Source: Limonium bicolor (taxonomy: Eukaryota; Streptophyta; Magnoliopsida; Caryophyllales; Plumbaginaceae). From it: a stretch of DNA of 64,000 nucleotides. The stretch spans positions 294,572,167-294,636,166 of the forward strand of contig CM041779.1 of NCBI GenBank assembly GCA_023374045.1. Direction: 5' to 3'. A program made the translations under genes and the position numbers. Below, piece after piece: positions 35,864-47,403 of this stretch; within the stretch, counting starts at the first letter, position 1; each line of letters begins with the position of its first letter. A model generated the notes under the pieces. The model saw nothing but the letters and a program-made list of their open reading frames with translations, did no database searches and was not told where the DNA came from.

Positions 35864-38800
35864 TTAAGAAGAAGTGCACAAAGCGTTTACAAACTCAGGG
35901 AAGTCCTCGGACTTCCAACAACTCAGAGGGAGTTGCGACATTCTAGCATGAAAAGCTAGGTTGTGGGCAAATACATTGTTGGCACGCGGTGTGTGAAACC
36001 AGGCCACATTAACAAGAGGCGCTAAAGAGGTGAGGGCACTCGTGAGCAGAGTACATGTAGGGCCATCCAACGCGGGAGCAGGGGAGTGCACAAGAAAGTC
36101 AACAAGGCCTTTGCAATCAGTGATAAAGCGGGCGGAGCAGAAAGCAGCACGTTGAGCCGCAGTAATCCCAAAGCACAAAGCCATAGCCTCCGCATAAGAT
36201 GGGCCAAACGTTCCAAGACCCGCAGAGACCCCAGCCCACGTAACAGTGGCCCCTTCCTGGATAACAAAGCTGAGGCCATACCGTCCGAAACGATCAAGAC
36301 TAGCGTCAACAAAAATATCCGGCCAAGAGGTGTGATCCCGGCGATGTTGCGAAAGGCCAAGACCAGACGAAAACAGCGGGATGGGAGAACAGTGATGCAA
36401 GAAACTATCCGCCTGGAACCAGCCTGCCTCAAAAGAGGGAACCTGATGATGAGAGAACTGGCAGTGAGCAAACCAAAGGCGCCACAGAAGAGATGTTAGG
36501 GCTGTCAAAGCTCCCACAGAGTAACTAGAGCACGCAGCCAAAAACCAATCAGTGAACTGGGCGTTGGAATGTAGAGGCGGGGGTAAGAGACCCCAACCCG
36601 GTCCCAATACTGCGGAAGAAACGGGCAATGAAAAAACAAATGGGGCAAACTTTCACTTGCACCACAGGTAGAGCAAGCGGTCACAATAGGCTGGTGAAGA
36701 CGCGAAGCCAGCACCTCCAAACACGGAACCACCCCGTGAAGGAGTTTCCATCCAAAAAGGCGAACTCGAGGAGGCAAATCAGCCTTCCATAGTCGTTGGA
36801 GCGCATAACCCAGCGGAGTTGGAGATGCCGCCGAAGCACTAGGCTGGGAAGAAGAAGCGAGGGCAACAGCACAATGATAAGCAGACCGGACCGTATAAGA
36901 GCCTGAAGTAGAGAGACCCCAATACCATGTGTCTGAAGCTTCCTCGTCCCCAGAGAGTGGAAGATTCAAGATACACGGCACATCTTCCGGGTGAAACGAG
37001 GCACGCACAAGCTGGGAGTTCCAAAGAGTAGGAGTGAGAAGCAAATCAGAGACGGGCCGACCACGCATGGAAGAAGGGAGATACCAAAGATACGGCCGGC
37101 CTCCCACCTTATCCGGCAACCAACGATCAGAAATGGCAGTAGAGCGAGCATTACCAAGCTGTTTATAACCACCAACGGAAATCAAATCCCGGACACCCAG
37201 AAGCGCTCTCCATATCGGGCTAGAGGCTGATGTAGGGGTAGCCTCCATGAGAGCAGTCCCACGCAAGTAACGAGCCGAATAAAATTGCGAGAGGAGCGAA
37301 GTCGGCTGCGTAAGAATGCGCCACAATTGCTTACCCAGCAAAGCACGGTTAAAACTACGAAGATCGCGAAAACCAAGACCCCCAGCACTCAAAGGAAGGC
37401 ACATAGTTTTCCAGCTGGCCCAATGGATTGAGCGTTTCGTATTAGATCCTCCCCACCAGAACTTCGAGATCATACTTTTGATAGCCCGCAACAAGGTCTG
37501 CGGGAGCGAAATCACAGACATAACATAAGTGGGAATAGCCTGTAACACAGCCTTAATAAGAGTAATGCGACCAGCCTGAGACACCTGGCGGGACCAAGTC
37601 TGGAGTCGTTGGGCAACCCTTTCTTTAAGATAACTGAAAATGGCTGACCTATTACGGCCCACTTGAACAGGGAAACCCAGATACATACCCAGATCACGGA
37701 CCACACGAGCACCTCCCAAAACACCTGCTATGGTCATGCACAGGGACCGAGGAAGTTTAGAGGAGAACATAATAGAAGACTTATCTATATTGATACACTG
37801 TCCTGACGCCCGCTTAAAGTTGTCAAGGAGGTCAGCCAACACCTGGGCATTACGGGGAGTAGCCGCACCAAAGATGATACAGTCATCAGCAAACAACAAG
37901 TTGGTGATAGGAGATGGAAGCCCGGGAATGGAAAATCCTGAATAGAGCTGGACGCTGGAGGCGAGCTGCAGTGAAGAGGTAAGAGCTTCCATACAGCAGA
38001 TAAACAGGAGAGGCGACAAGGGGTCCCCCTGGCGTAAGCCCCGATGGGGCTGGAAGGTGGTACCAGGAAAGCCATTAATCAAGACAGCCATTGTCGGGGT
38101 TGTGATGCACCGGCGCACTGCACGGATCCAAAAAGGATGAAAGCCCATACGCTGGAGAATTTGTAGAACAAAAGACCACTCAACTCGATCAAAAGCTTTT
38201 GACATGTCAATTTTATAGGCAAAATGGCCACGTTGCTTTGCCATAGATCGGCGCATATAGTGGAGAACTTCATGAGTAAGCAAAATCTGATCCGTAATGA
38301 GACGATCCTGAACAAAAGCGCCCTGATTAGCAGATATAACATATGGCAAGACTGAGTGAACCCGATTAACCAGGACCTTGGAAATGACCCGATAAATGGT
38401 ATTACATAAGGAGATGGGCCGAAAATCAGAGATGGAAGTGGCCCCCGTGCGCTTAGGGATGAGCGCTATATGAGTGTGGTTAACCGAGGTGGGCACAACA
38501 TCCGAATTCAAAAAAGCCAAAGCAGTTGCAACAAAGTCCGCGCTGATAGTAGGCCAAAACTCACGAAGAAAGACACCATTAATACCATCCGGCCCTGGTG
38601 CCTTCGAAGGGTGAAGTTGCTTAAAAGCCGCAAGGACCTCATCCGGAGTAAAAGCAGCACCCATTGGGTCATACATAGGCAACGGAACACGATTTTCCAC
38701 ACAAGCAAGGAGATGGTAATCTGGCTCTGGAGCAGTGGATGCAAAAAGATCCTGGAAGTACTGACGCGCAACAGACTCCACTCCTGCCCAGGTGGACGCA

Positions 38801-39937
38801 GGAGGCATAGTTGGTGAGGAAAGAGTGTAAATCGCATTTTGACGTGATCGAGCCCGGAAGCGAGAGAAAAAGAACTGGGAATTCCGATCCCCCGCCTGAA
38901 GCCATTGTTGACGCGAGCGTTGTTGCAAACGAACCTCCTCACATAATAACAGTGAGTCAATAGTCCGAGTACAGGTGCGCAGCTGCTGCATTGTATCAAC
39001 GGTGGGCGTAGCTTGGGCAAGGACATCAAGCCGGTGCTCAGCCTTTTCCAAAGAACGTTTTTCCACCCAAATCTGTCGTTTCCCCCACCTGCGAAGCGCT
39101 TGGCCACAGTCACGCACTTTAACCACATAAGAGGAATCCTGCCGGGGACGAGTCCAGATAGACTGCACCAAAGTACGACATTCGGCATGCTGAGCCCAAC
39201 AATTTTCAAACCTGAAAGGCCGGGCACCACGACGTGTCGAAGGATGAAGCACAAGCCTAATCGGCCTATGGTCTGTGCGGCCCCAGCGAAGATGGTAATT
39301 TTGGGCATGAGGGAAGAGCTGTAACCAAGAATCAGTGGCCACAAAACGATCAAGACGACACTTCACATGCAGAGGGGGCAAACTGGTGGTGGCATACGTG
39401 TAACGTGGGCCACGAAAGCCGAGATCATGCAGGGAACAATCAGTAAGACAAGTCCGGAAAGCATGCATGGCTGATTGAGGCCTGTTGCCACGGCCAAGGT
39501 GCTCAGTTGAATGGAGAATCTGATTAAAGTCACCACCAACCAACCACGGGCCATCCCACTGCAAACTAAGATAGCGCAACAACTTGTAAGTTTTCCATTT
39601 CTCCAAGGATCCAGACCAACCATACAAGCATGTGATGCGCCACTTGGCACCACCAAAAGTACATACATAAGCATCCACATGATGCGCTGAAAAACTAGAC
39701 AAAATTACATTAAGATTGTCTTTCCAAAATAAGCTACCCCAGCTTTCCGACCCTCACTATCCCCAGCTACCCAATGAAAGCCATGCAACTTACAAGCGAC
39801 AGAGCGCATTTCAAAAGAAGACAACTTAGTTTCTAGTAAAACACAAAAGTAGGTGCCTGAGAAGCAACCATCCGCAAAATCCAACGAACTGCCACAGCAG
39901 CACCCAAACCGCGGCAGTTCAACACCAAGACCGACAT
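35864..39937 (-). pseudogene. LINE ORF2 (endonuclease, reverse transcriptase, RNase H)
   Basis: Starts at ATG 39937 (MSVLVLNCRGLG), the apurinic-type endonuclease N-terminus, with a frame change near 39700. Endonuclease continues in the long open frame from 39702 (WLVGGDFNQIL; GRTDHRPIRL). RT follows: KAPGPDGINGVFLREFW near 38600, FRPISLCNTIYRVISK, GLRQGDPLSPLLF near 38030, and FADDCIIF near 37880. A zf-RVT segment near 36690-36600 (CSTCGASESLPHLFFHC) comes before a shift near 36540. The RNase H domain occupies about 36340-35940 (IFVDASLDRFG, SYAEAMAL, ITDCKGLVDFL, HTPRANNVFAHNLA). The 1065-codon frame from 39702 is unusually long for a dead element. Confidence 0.9.
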
Positions 39938-39959
39938 TATGGCTGGCGACCCGAGGTGT

Positions 39960-41073
39960 CCCCCGGGGTCGCCTGTAGAGGATCATCCTCCGAAGTCCCA
40001 TTCTTGGAACGCTTAACAACCTCAGAATCAGCAGCAGGCTCGGACAAAGCAGCAGCAATAGAAACATCCACAGCATCCTCATGCTTACGCTTGCGGTTAT
40101 CAGAGTGAGTCGGTGAAGCAATGATTTCGCCCTCTTCTGGCTCATCGGACTGAACCCAGTAGCCACAACTGGAGTCGCAGACGTCGGCGAGATAACAGAA
40201 CCACAGCAACCATACGGGGACGCTCCACACCCTCCATGGCCCGAGGGGACGCCGGATCACGACCAGAAACAGCAACCGGCAAGAGGCGAGGCCGGAAATC
40301 TGCTGGAACAGAGCGACGAAGCTGACCACTACCAATGCTGTTTGACTTCAACCACAAATCATACGGAAATACCGAGCCCGAAGCCGCAGCCTTATTGGGG
40401 CAGTCCTTAACCACATGGGTGAAAACACCACAGAGAAAACACATATGGGGCAGTCGCTCATACGAAAGGCGCAGAACAGAGTGAGAACCATCAATGGAAA
40501 CAGACACAAAACGCAGAAGGGGCTTAGCAATATCAAGCCTCACCTTGAGACGGAGATAGGAACCAGCAAAGCGGCGGTCGAATGGAACGTACTCAAGAAA
40601 TTGGCCAACCTGGTCACCAATACGACGAGCAAAAGACTGATTGAGGAGCCACAGTGGCACATCATGTACCCGAATCCAGAACGGCACATATTGAAACAGG
40701 TGATCCCGAGGAGGCTTGTCCTGATCGATCGCAGTAAGGACCAAAAGACAACCTTCAAAAATCCACGGTCCCCCACTCAAAATCGCATACATGCGCTCCT
40801 CATCCGAAAATTCGAACAGAAAAAATTGGCCCCCAGATTACGAACCGTGAGCTCTTCCTCCACCCTCCAGAGATGGGAGAACGAACGCTCCAAAGCTTTC
40901 AGATCAACAGTACGAGCAAGAAGAAGCTTACCAAGCAAAGAACTAGTGTAGTTTACCCCAGTGTCGTCATGGGCAACATCAGAAACATCAAGGACCACCT
41001 CCTCCGCTGCAGTGAGGGCAAGAGTCGCACACTGGTCCACAATATGCTGAACGTCGGAAGGAGAGGAAGCCAT
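39960..41073 (-). pseudogene. LINE ORF1 (DUF4283-like, CCHC knuckle)
   Basis: Starts at ATG 41073 (MASSPSDVQHIVDQC). A DUF4283-type nucleic-acid-binding region spans about 40950-40500 (LLGKLLLARTVDLKALERSF; GGPWIFEGCLLVL; VPFWIRVHDVPLWLL). It is followed by a zinc knuckle (CFLCGVFTHVVKDC) near 40430 and an acidic tail (EPEEGEIIASPTHS). One shift near 40792 separates NFRM from YAILSGG and another lies near 40150. ORF1 proteins of plant L1 elements bind element RNA. Confidence 0.8.
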
Positions 41074-41979
41074 CGGATGACAGAACAGCGGCGCAAGGAA
41101 AGCCAAGAGATGATGCAGTGTAGAATGATAGTACGAATATGCAGGTGGAGCAAGGAGTTGGATGAAGAAGGCAGAGGGAAACCCAAATACGATACTTAAA
41201 GAACCGGCATCGAGAACTGGAAACGACGGCGGAGGAGCCCGTAATGATGCGCATGCAAAAGGTTGGTTGACGTGGCTGTGCGTGGCACGAAGCATGGCGG
41301 TGGTGGCATAACCTGCGGAGAGGAAGCTTGGAGAAGCAAACTGAGACGGAAGATCTGCAGTGGCTGCGGACCAAAGCATGGCGAGGAACTGAATAGTCGG
41401 GCTGAACCCTAAACACCGAAGAGAAATCGCCCTAGCAATCGCCTTGCAAATCGCACTTTTTGCATGTTGACGTGGCACCGAAAGAGAGCTAAAAATCGCC
41501 TTGCAAATCCCAACAACTCTTCCTTTTCAGATTAAAATCTTCCAACCTTATTATCCCGTGTGTTGTGCCTGGGAAACGATCTTAAAACACGATTTTCAAC
41601 TGTGTTTATATGTTCCGGTGTATTCGACTCGCCTCTTTAAAACGCAACTGTAAACGTTTTTTGAGGGGTATTTTATAATCGGGACCAAATCGCCATTTAA
41701 GCCTTTTTCTACACCAGTGGTAGGTAATTTTTTATAGTCATCGTCGACAGTGAATTTGATATAGAATGTACTTGAACAATGGGATTTACCCAAATCAATC
41801 AATTAATTAACAAGTCTTGGGTACACCTACATGCAGCCAAAGATAACTACATTAATTGTACATATAGTAAAACAAAATTGTACATTATACATATATAAAT
41901 TGTACATTACGTGTATAACAAAAACTATATAAAATATGTACTTCCAGTAGTTTATGGCTTCATTCTTTTACGGGTTTAT

Positions 41980-43549
41980 TGTAGATAGAAATATGTGACT
42001 ACCTCTACCTTGACAGTGTACCTATCGTTTTGCGGGAATAGTGATGAAGTGGGTTGTCGATCTTAGGGACCCCATTCAATTAACTGACAATTTCTAAACC
42101 TAACTGAGAAATCTAAACTTACCTAAGAAAATATGAAATGTCACATTTTCAAGTTTTACTTAATTAATCTAATGAAACTAAATTAATAAAGAGAAATAAA
42201 TCAATTAACAATCAACAAACTAAAATAAAGCAGAATTAAAAGTGGTAAATGTGATAAATAAAAGGCGCAACTGGTTGTTCTGCTAACCTATTTCTTCAAA
42301 TCCTATTAAAAACAATTTCACTAACATTGCAATAAACTCAGGAACTTTATATAATTCATCGACCGGGTCATGTACAATAAATTCTAATTAACTGGAAGAG
42401 CTAGTAGCAGACTAATGCTCTAATCCGAAAACTAATCAATCGCTTTAAGAGATTAACCTATAGACAGGTTCATGCTTCTAGTCGTTAATCCGGTTTAACT
42501 TCCTATATCTTGTTAACTAATCTCAGCACCACATTTTGATTAGAAAACTACAAACGCTACTTTGATAGTTAGCTGGAGAATCAAAACGCATGAAAAACGG
42601 GAATTAAACTATTGCATTAATAAAAAGTAGTGAGGAGTTACATATTAAAATTCTACAAAATAGGTTCACTTTTCTAACCCGGGGAGCTAAAATAACTACT
42701 CACCCATTATTCCAGCAAAGTAAACAACGACAAGAGAAAACATTGAACAAATAAAAAATAGAGAAAGAAGAAACTCCAGGCTTCGGTCTGGATCTTTGCT
42801 CCGTTCTTCGTTTGATCTTTCTCTGCTGGTCTCACGTACGATCTCAATCTAGTGTCCAATGAATGGAGTGGTGGTGTACTACGGATGATGATAGTTGACG
42901 GTGGTGGTGTATAACAATAATTTTCGATTGATGAAGGCCCTTGTATGGTTTCGATGAAGATTTGGTGGCGGCTAGGGCGTAAGGCGTACTTCTCCCTCTC
43001 ACGTCTGCTTTAAATTGATAATTTATCTTTTCTCTGCAGCGCTGCGTTCGAGGGACCGACCTTTGTGTCGCGCCCAGACTTGCGTCTGGCCGTTTAGGGT
43101 TAGACGCGTCTTTTTTTTCGTACGTCTTGACAACATTCGGGCGAGAAATGTTTGTGAGCCGTCCAGACTTCGTTCGTCTGAACGGATGTCCGGACGTCTT
43201 CGTCTCTTGTCCGGCTCAGTCTGGTTCGGACATAAGTCCAGACAAGGTTTATTGTGCTCCTGGCTCTGTCCGGCCCTACTAGTCCAGATGTAAGTCTGGA
43301 CAGCACTCAAACATGCCCCAAATTCTTCATTCTTGCTCTGATTTGCTCCCCATTTGTTGCATTGGATTCTTCATGAGAAAATCTATGCATTTGCTAGACT
43401 TTTCTCTGCATTAGACGCATAAAATGTATCAGTTCACATCAAAATATAAATCTAAGGAAAAACATATGATAAGTGAGAAATATGACATGAACTGTTATGA
43501 AAACAGGAAGAATTAAAGCCTTAAAAATAGATGTATTTCGCACTTATCA
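41980..43549 (-). repeat. Solo LTR, Athila-type, reverse
   Basis: A 1570-bp LTR with termini TG..CA (on the minus strand it starts TGATAAGTGCG and ends TCTACA) and a perfect 5-bp duplication TTTAT (41975-41979 and 43550-43554). It contains an array of GTCCGG/CCGGAC-type short inverted motifs at about 43070-43310. It lies just outside the right end of the CACTA shell. Confidence 0.88.
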
Positions 43550-43554
43550 TTTAT

Positions 43555-43996
43555 CTCATTAGTTTATATTTTTATCTCTATATGTCACATACATCAACTG
43601 TCATATCAAACATTTTTTTACATACTTTTCTTACTTCAGCCGATATGAACTATTAACTGTCAGTTTGTAAAAGAATAGGGCATATATTACAATATTTTCT
43701 TATTCAATGTAAAAAAATATTGTGAAGTATACAATAAATGTAGTCATCTTTGAGAACATATGGGCGTAGCCTAGAATTTGCCTTCATTACAAGCGAAGGA
43801 TATTCATAAATCCCTAATATGTAAGTTAAGAAATTAATTCTTCTAACTTATTTCTTGTTTATTGGTCAATATAGCTTTGACTTGGTTAAAGATAATAATG
43901 GAATTAATTAATTAATTAGTTATTTGGTGGTTACTAAGTGCACAATTTGGACTTTGGACTATCTAATTAGCTATGCAACTTTCAAAGAGTTACTAA
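43555..43996. other. Intergenic stretch, nothing recognised
   Basis: AT-rich DNA without open frames or repeats that I can name. Confidence 0.4.
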
Positions 43997-44269
43997 GGGT
44001 ATTCATAACGGTGTGAATTCCACCCTAAAAAAATATAAATGCTTCTGTAGTGGCCTCCAATCCACCCATATTCTCTCTCATAGTTACTTAATTAAGCAAC
44101 GTCTGCAAACCATCGCTATTGACTATAACATTGCAACATTAATTTTAAAAAAATAAAAAGAACTCCACCATTGTAAAGATGAGAGTTTTATATATAATTA
44201 AATAATATATTTTGTTGACATGACACCTAGAAATTAGTTAAGAAACTTTTCACCATAATTGTGGATGCC
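43997..44269. mobile_element. MITE, Tourist-like
   Basis: Left end GGGTATTCATAACGGTG; right end, on the minus strand, GGCATCCACAATTATGGTG. The ends are an imperfect terminal inverted repeat. ACTAA is present on both flanks (43992-43996 and 44270-44274). It is 273 bp, AT-rich, non-coding. PIF/Harbinger MITEs of this look usually duplicate 3 bp, so the exact class is not certain. Confidence 0.5.
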
Positions 44270-44475
44270 ACTAAAATCGCATGCCTAAAGAGCCAAAGGC
44301 TTGACTGGCCATACTAAGGAATTCATATGGTGAGTTAAGTGACTTTTCATATTGAAGAATTCTAGAGTTATACACGATTAAACTAAGGGGCGTTTGTTTT
44401 GGGTAATCAGGAAAGAGAATCGGAATGATACCCTATTCTGCTGTTTGTTTTGTTAGTTTTTCCTATTTTCAGGAA

Positions 44476-45478
44476 GGACACGTCTTGGCTACAGCTGGGT
44501 GTAGCCATCGTTGGCTACATCCCAGCCCGCCTACCTTTCACTTTTACATTTTTTTTTGCGCATACATCGGCGTTTTTGTTTTGGTTTTTTTAATTTTTTA
44601 TTATAAAAACATTAAATTATTGTAACTTTTAATATATAAGTCCAAAATGAAAAAAATATATATCATTGTTCATCTAAATTCAAGCTCTTCACAACAAGTC
44701 CAGTCATGGATATATTTTGACAACTTTTTAAAAATTATTTTTACATGTATAGTGTACAAAACATAAAAGAAAACTTGTACAGTTGGTCAAAAAACTTGTA
44801 CAGTTGGTCATACAACCTGTACAAATGTTCATTAAAACATGTACATCCACACATAAAAACATGTACATCATTACATTAAAAATATACAGATGGTCACATA
44901 AATCTGTACGAATCATTAAATATGTATATCCTTATATTAAAACATGTACATATAAGGGAGAAAACTTGTACATATGATCATACAAACATGTACATATGAC
45001 CATACAAACATGTACATATGTTCATTAAAGAACATGTATATTCTCACATTTAAACATGTACATCGTCACATTAAAACATGTACATTCTCACATTAAAATA
45101 TGTACATACAACCTCACATTAAAATATCATAGTATACATGTAAAAATAATTTTTTTTTAAAGTTGTCAAAACATATCCATGACTGGTTTTGTTTTGAAGA
45201 GCTCGAATTTAGATGAACAATGATATAATTTTTTTTCATTTTGGAATTATATATTAAAAGTTACAATAATTTAAAGTTTTATAATAAAAAACAAAAATAA
45301 TAAATTCTTTTAAAAACAAAAGAAAAAACAAAAAAAAACAAATACAAAGCGCTTACGTGCGCGTGGTAAAAAATGGAAAAAAAAAGCAAACCTGTCTTCT
45401 ATTTCACGCGTGCTCCCTCCTTCCTCTCTCTGTATGTAGCCATCTCTGCCTACAGTTACTTGTAGGCAAGATTTTGCG
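44476..45478. mobile_element. Mutator-like foldback element 1
   Basis: Non-coding 1-kb element with arms of about 250-300 bp in inverted orientation: TAATATATAAGTCCAAAATG with CATTGTTCATCTAAATTCAAGCTCTTC on the left, the reverse on the right. Ends are GGACACGTCTTGGCTACA and CGCAAAATCTTGCCTACA. It is flanked by a 9-bp duplication TTTCAGGAA (44467-44475 and 45479-45487), the Mutator size. The centre (about 44770-45130) is a degenerate array around ACATGTACAT. Confidence 0.75.
44770..45130 (+). repeat. Degenerate CATTAAAACATGTACAT array
   Basis: About fifteen copies of a 20-30-bp unit with the palindromic core ACATGTACAT or TGTACATAT, forming the loop of foldback element 1. Confidence 0.7.
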
Positions 45479-45584
45479 TTTCAGGAAAGAGAAATAGAGT
45501 GGGATTACCCCAAACTCTTTTATTTTGATTCCTCATCCCCTACTAGGGAATGAGATTCCCTTTCCCTAGTACATTTTGACCGGC

Positions 45585-45710
45585 GATATATGATTATTGA
45601 TCGATGACTAATGATCATTGACCGGTGAATGTTGACCGACAATTCATGACTGTTGACCAGCATCCGTAAGTTGTTGATCATTGACTGACGGCTGTTGACT
45701 AATTATTTAT
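45585..45710 (+). repeat. Short TTGACCGG-type repeats
   Basis: Irregular repeats of ATTGATCGATGACTAATGATCATTGACCGGTGA-like pieces with recurrent GTTGACC/TTGACTG cores, near the right end of the hAT-like MITE. Confidence 0.5.
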
Positions 45711-45870
45711 TTTTTTCCTCCGACTTTAACAAACAATCACAAAAATTAAAGAATTTTTTTTTTCATTCCACTTTATTTCCTTTCCCGATTTTATTTTTTT
45801 CCGCACCTGAAATAAACCCACGCCCCATAGGAGGAACGCAGAATCGATTACACGGCTGGGTTGCACAATG

Positions 45871-47211
45871 TGTTGTGCAGTCCACTTATGTGGCAGTCCA
45901 GTCAATGTGCTGACTACACTGCTTATGTGGCACATGAGTGAGAAGAAAATTTATTAACTTTAAATGGTTGTAACTTTTAATATATAAGTCCAAAATGAAA
46001 AAAAATTATATCATTGTTCACCTAAATTCGAGCTCTTCAAAACAAGACCAGTCATGAATATGTTTTGACAACTTTGAAAAAAAATTATTTTTACATGTTA
46101 TGATGATACACTAAAATGATAATATGATTCATTAATTTTAATATTATGATTCATTAAAATTGATATTATGATTCATTAAAATTGATATTATGATTTACTA
46201 ACTAATAAGTGGTGAATTAGATAACAAACTTTGGAACCCATTAAAAATTATTATTATTTTGTAGTGTATTATTATTGTATGGTGTATTTTAAACCTTATA
46301 TTGTGAATCATGTATTTTTCGTACATACCAAATTTGTTTTATGTTGTATTATTGTTTAATTTTTTTATTATTATATGTTTACGTTGATACACTAAAATGA
46401 TGATATGATTCATTAACTTAGAAATTATGATTCATTAAAATTTATATTATGATTCATTAACTAATAAGTGGTGAGTTAGGTAACAAACTTCCAAACCGAT
46501 AAAAAATCATTATTGTTTTGTAGTGTATTATTATTACTGTATGGTGCAATTTAAATCTTCTATGGTGAATCATGTATTTTTCATACATACCAAATATTGT
46601 TTTGTATACATTATTGTTTAAATTTTTTTATTTTTATATGTTTGCTATGATACACTAAAATGAAGATATGATTCATTAATTTTGATATTATGATTCATTA
46701 AAATTGATATTATGATTCATTAACTAACAAGTGATGAATTAGATAACAAACTTCGAAACTAATAATGGATCATTATTGTAATGCATTATTATTATTATTG
46801 TTGTTGTTTTGTGGTGTATTATTATTATTTATATGATGTATTTGAAGTCTTATATAGTGAATCATATTTTTTTTAACATACCGATTTCAAAACAGATAAT
46901 GAATCATTATTGTTTTGTAGTGTATTATTATTGTTGTATGATGTATTTTAAACTATATTTGGTGAATCAAGTATGGTTGGTATGTATAGATATATACATA
47001 TAAAAAATATAAAATTTTAAAGTTGTCAAAATATATCCATGTCTGATCTTGTTTTGAAGAGTTTAAATTTAGATGAATAATGATATATATTTTTTTCATT
47101 TTGGACTTATATTTTAAAAGTTACAACCAATTAAAATTAATATAGCAAAAAGGCAGCCCAGTCAGCAAAACAATCCAGTCAGCAGCTGACTGGACTACCA
47201 AATGGATAGGC
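45871..47211. mobile_element. Mutator-like foldback element 2
   Basis: Flanked by the 9-bp duplication TGCACAATG (45862-45870 and 47212-47220). Ends share GGCAGTCCAGTCA / GGTAGTCCAGTCAG followed by the same inner arms as element 1 (TAAGTCCAAAATG..CATTGTTCACCTAAATTCGAGCTCTTC). The interior holds at least three copies of a roughly 270-bp unit beginning GATACACTAAAATGA near 46103, 46382 and 46646. No coding sequence. Confidence 0.75.
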
Positions 47212-47403
47212 TGCACAATGATGGACGCGGCTTGGCCGCACAATCTATCGTCTGTAGGAGGAAAGAGCCTGCATAGATTGGAAGTATCTACAAAATCGGT
47301 AGTGTGTTTGCCAGGACGAAAAACACCGCGACAATTGATGTGTTATTTATGCCACAACACTATATACTATCAGACCATCGACGAAGCTGACACGCCGCGT
47401 ATA

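Larger units (their letters stand above)
35833..41547 (-). mobile_element. L1-type LINE, apparently full length
   Basis: A 5.7-kb non-LTR retrotransposon in minus orientation with a poly(A) tail (poly-T at 35831-35845) and a 17-bp target duplication TTATTATCCCGTGTGTT at 35816-35832 and 41548-41564. It has ORF1 (DUF4283-like plus CCHC) and ORF2 (endonuclease, RT, zinc-binding segment, RNase H), the layout of plant L1 elements with a C-terminal RNase H. Reading frames are broken by a few shifts. Confidence 0.93.
23673..41719 (+). mobile_element. CACTA (En/Spm-type) transposon shell filled with later insertions
   Basis: The left end reads CACTGGTGGAAAAATAC and the right end, on the minus strand, CACTGGTGTAGAAAAAGG. 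The flanking 3-bp duplications are both GTA (23670-23672 and 41720-41722), the size CACTA elements make. Inside, on the + strand, are fragments resembling CACTA TnpA-like proteins (24195-24392; 26030-26218 continuing at 31092). Near the right end, 33900-34094 and 41560-41719 contain TTTAAAG/CGTTTTAAAG-type blocks common in CACTA subterminal regions. No TnpD transposase was recognised. About 13 of the 18 kb is later insertions. The terminal match is short, hence moderate confidence. Confidence 0.6.
44387..45826. mobile_element. hAT-like MITE carrying a nested inverted-repeat element
   Basis: The left end GGGGCGTTTGTTTTGGGTAATCAGG pairs loosely with the right end (minus strand GGGGCGTGGGTTTATTTCAGG). 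Inside are GGAATGAGATTCCCTTTCCC blocks and a run of GACCGG-type units. No flanking duplication was found. Without the nested element at 44476-45478 it would be about 440 bp. Confidence 0.4.

Noticed and set aside
36086..41199. Plus-strand frames of up to 178 codons opposite the LINE
   Set aside because: They are shadows of ORF1 and ORF2, with no motifs of their own.
34095..43549. LTRs at 34095 and 41980 as the two ends of one element
   Set aside because: They differ strongly, each has its own target duplication (CACAC and TTTAT), and the CACTA end lies between them.
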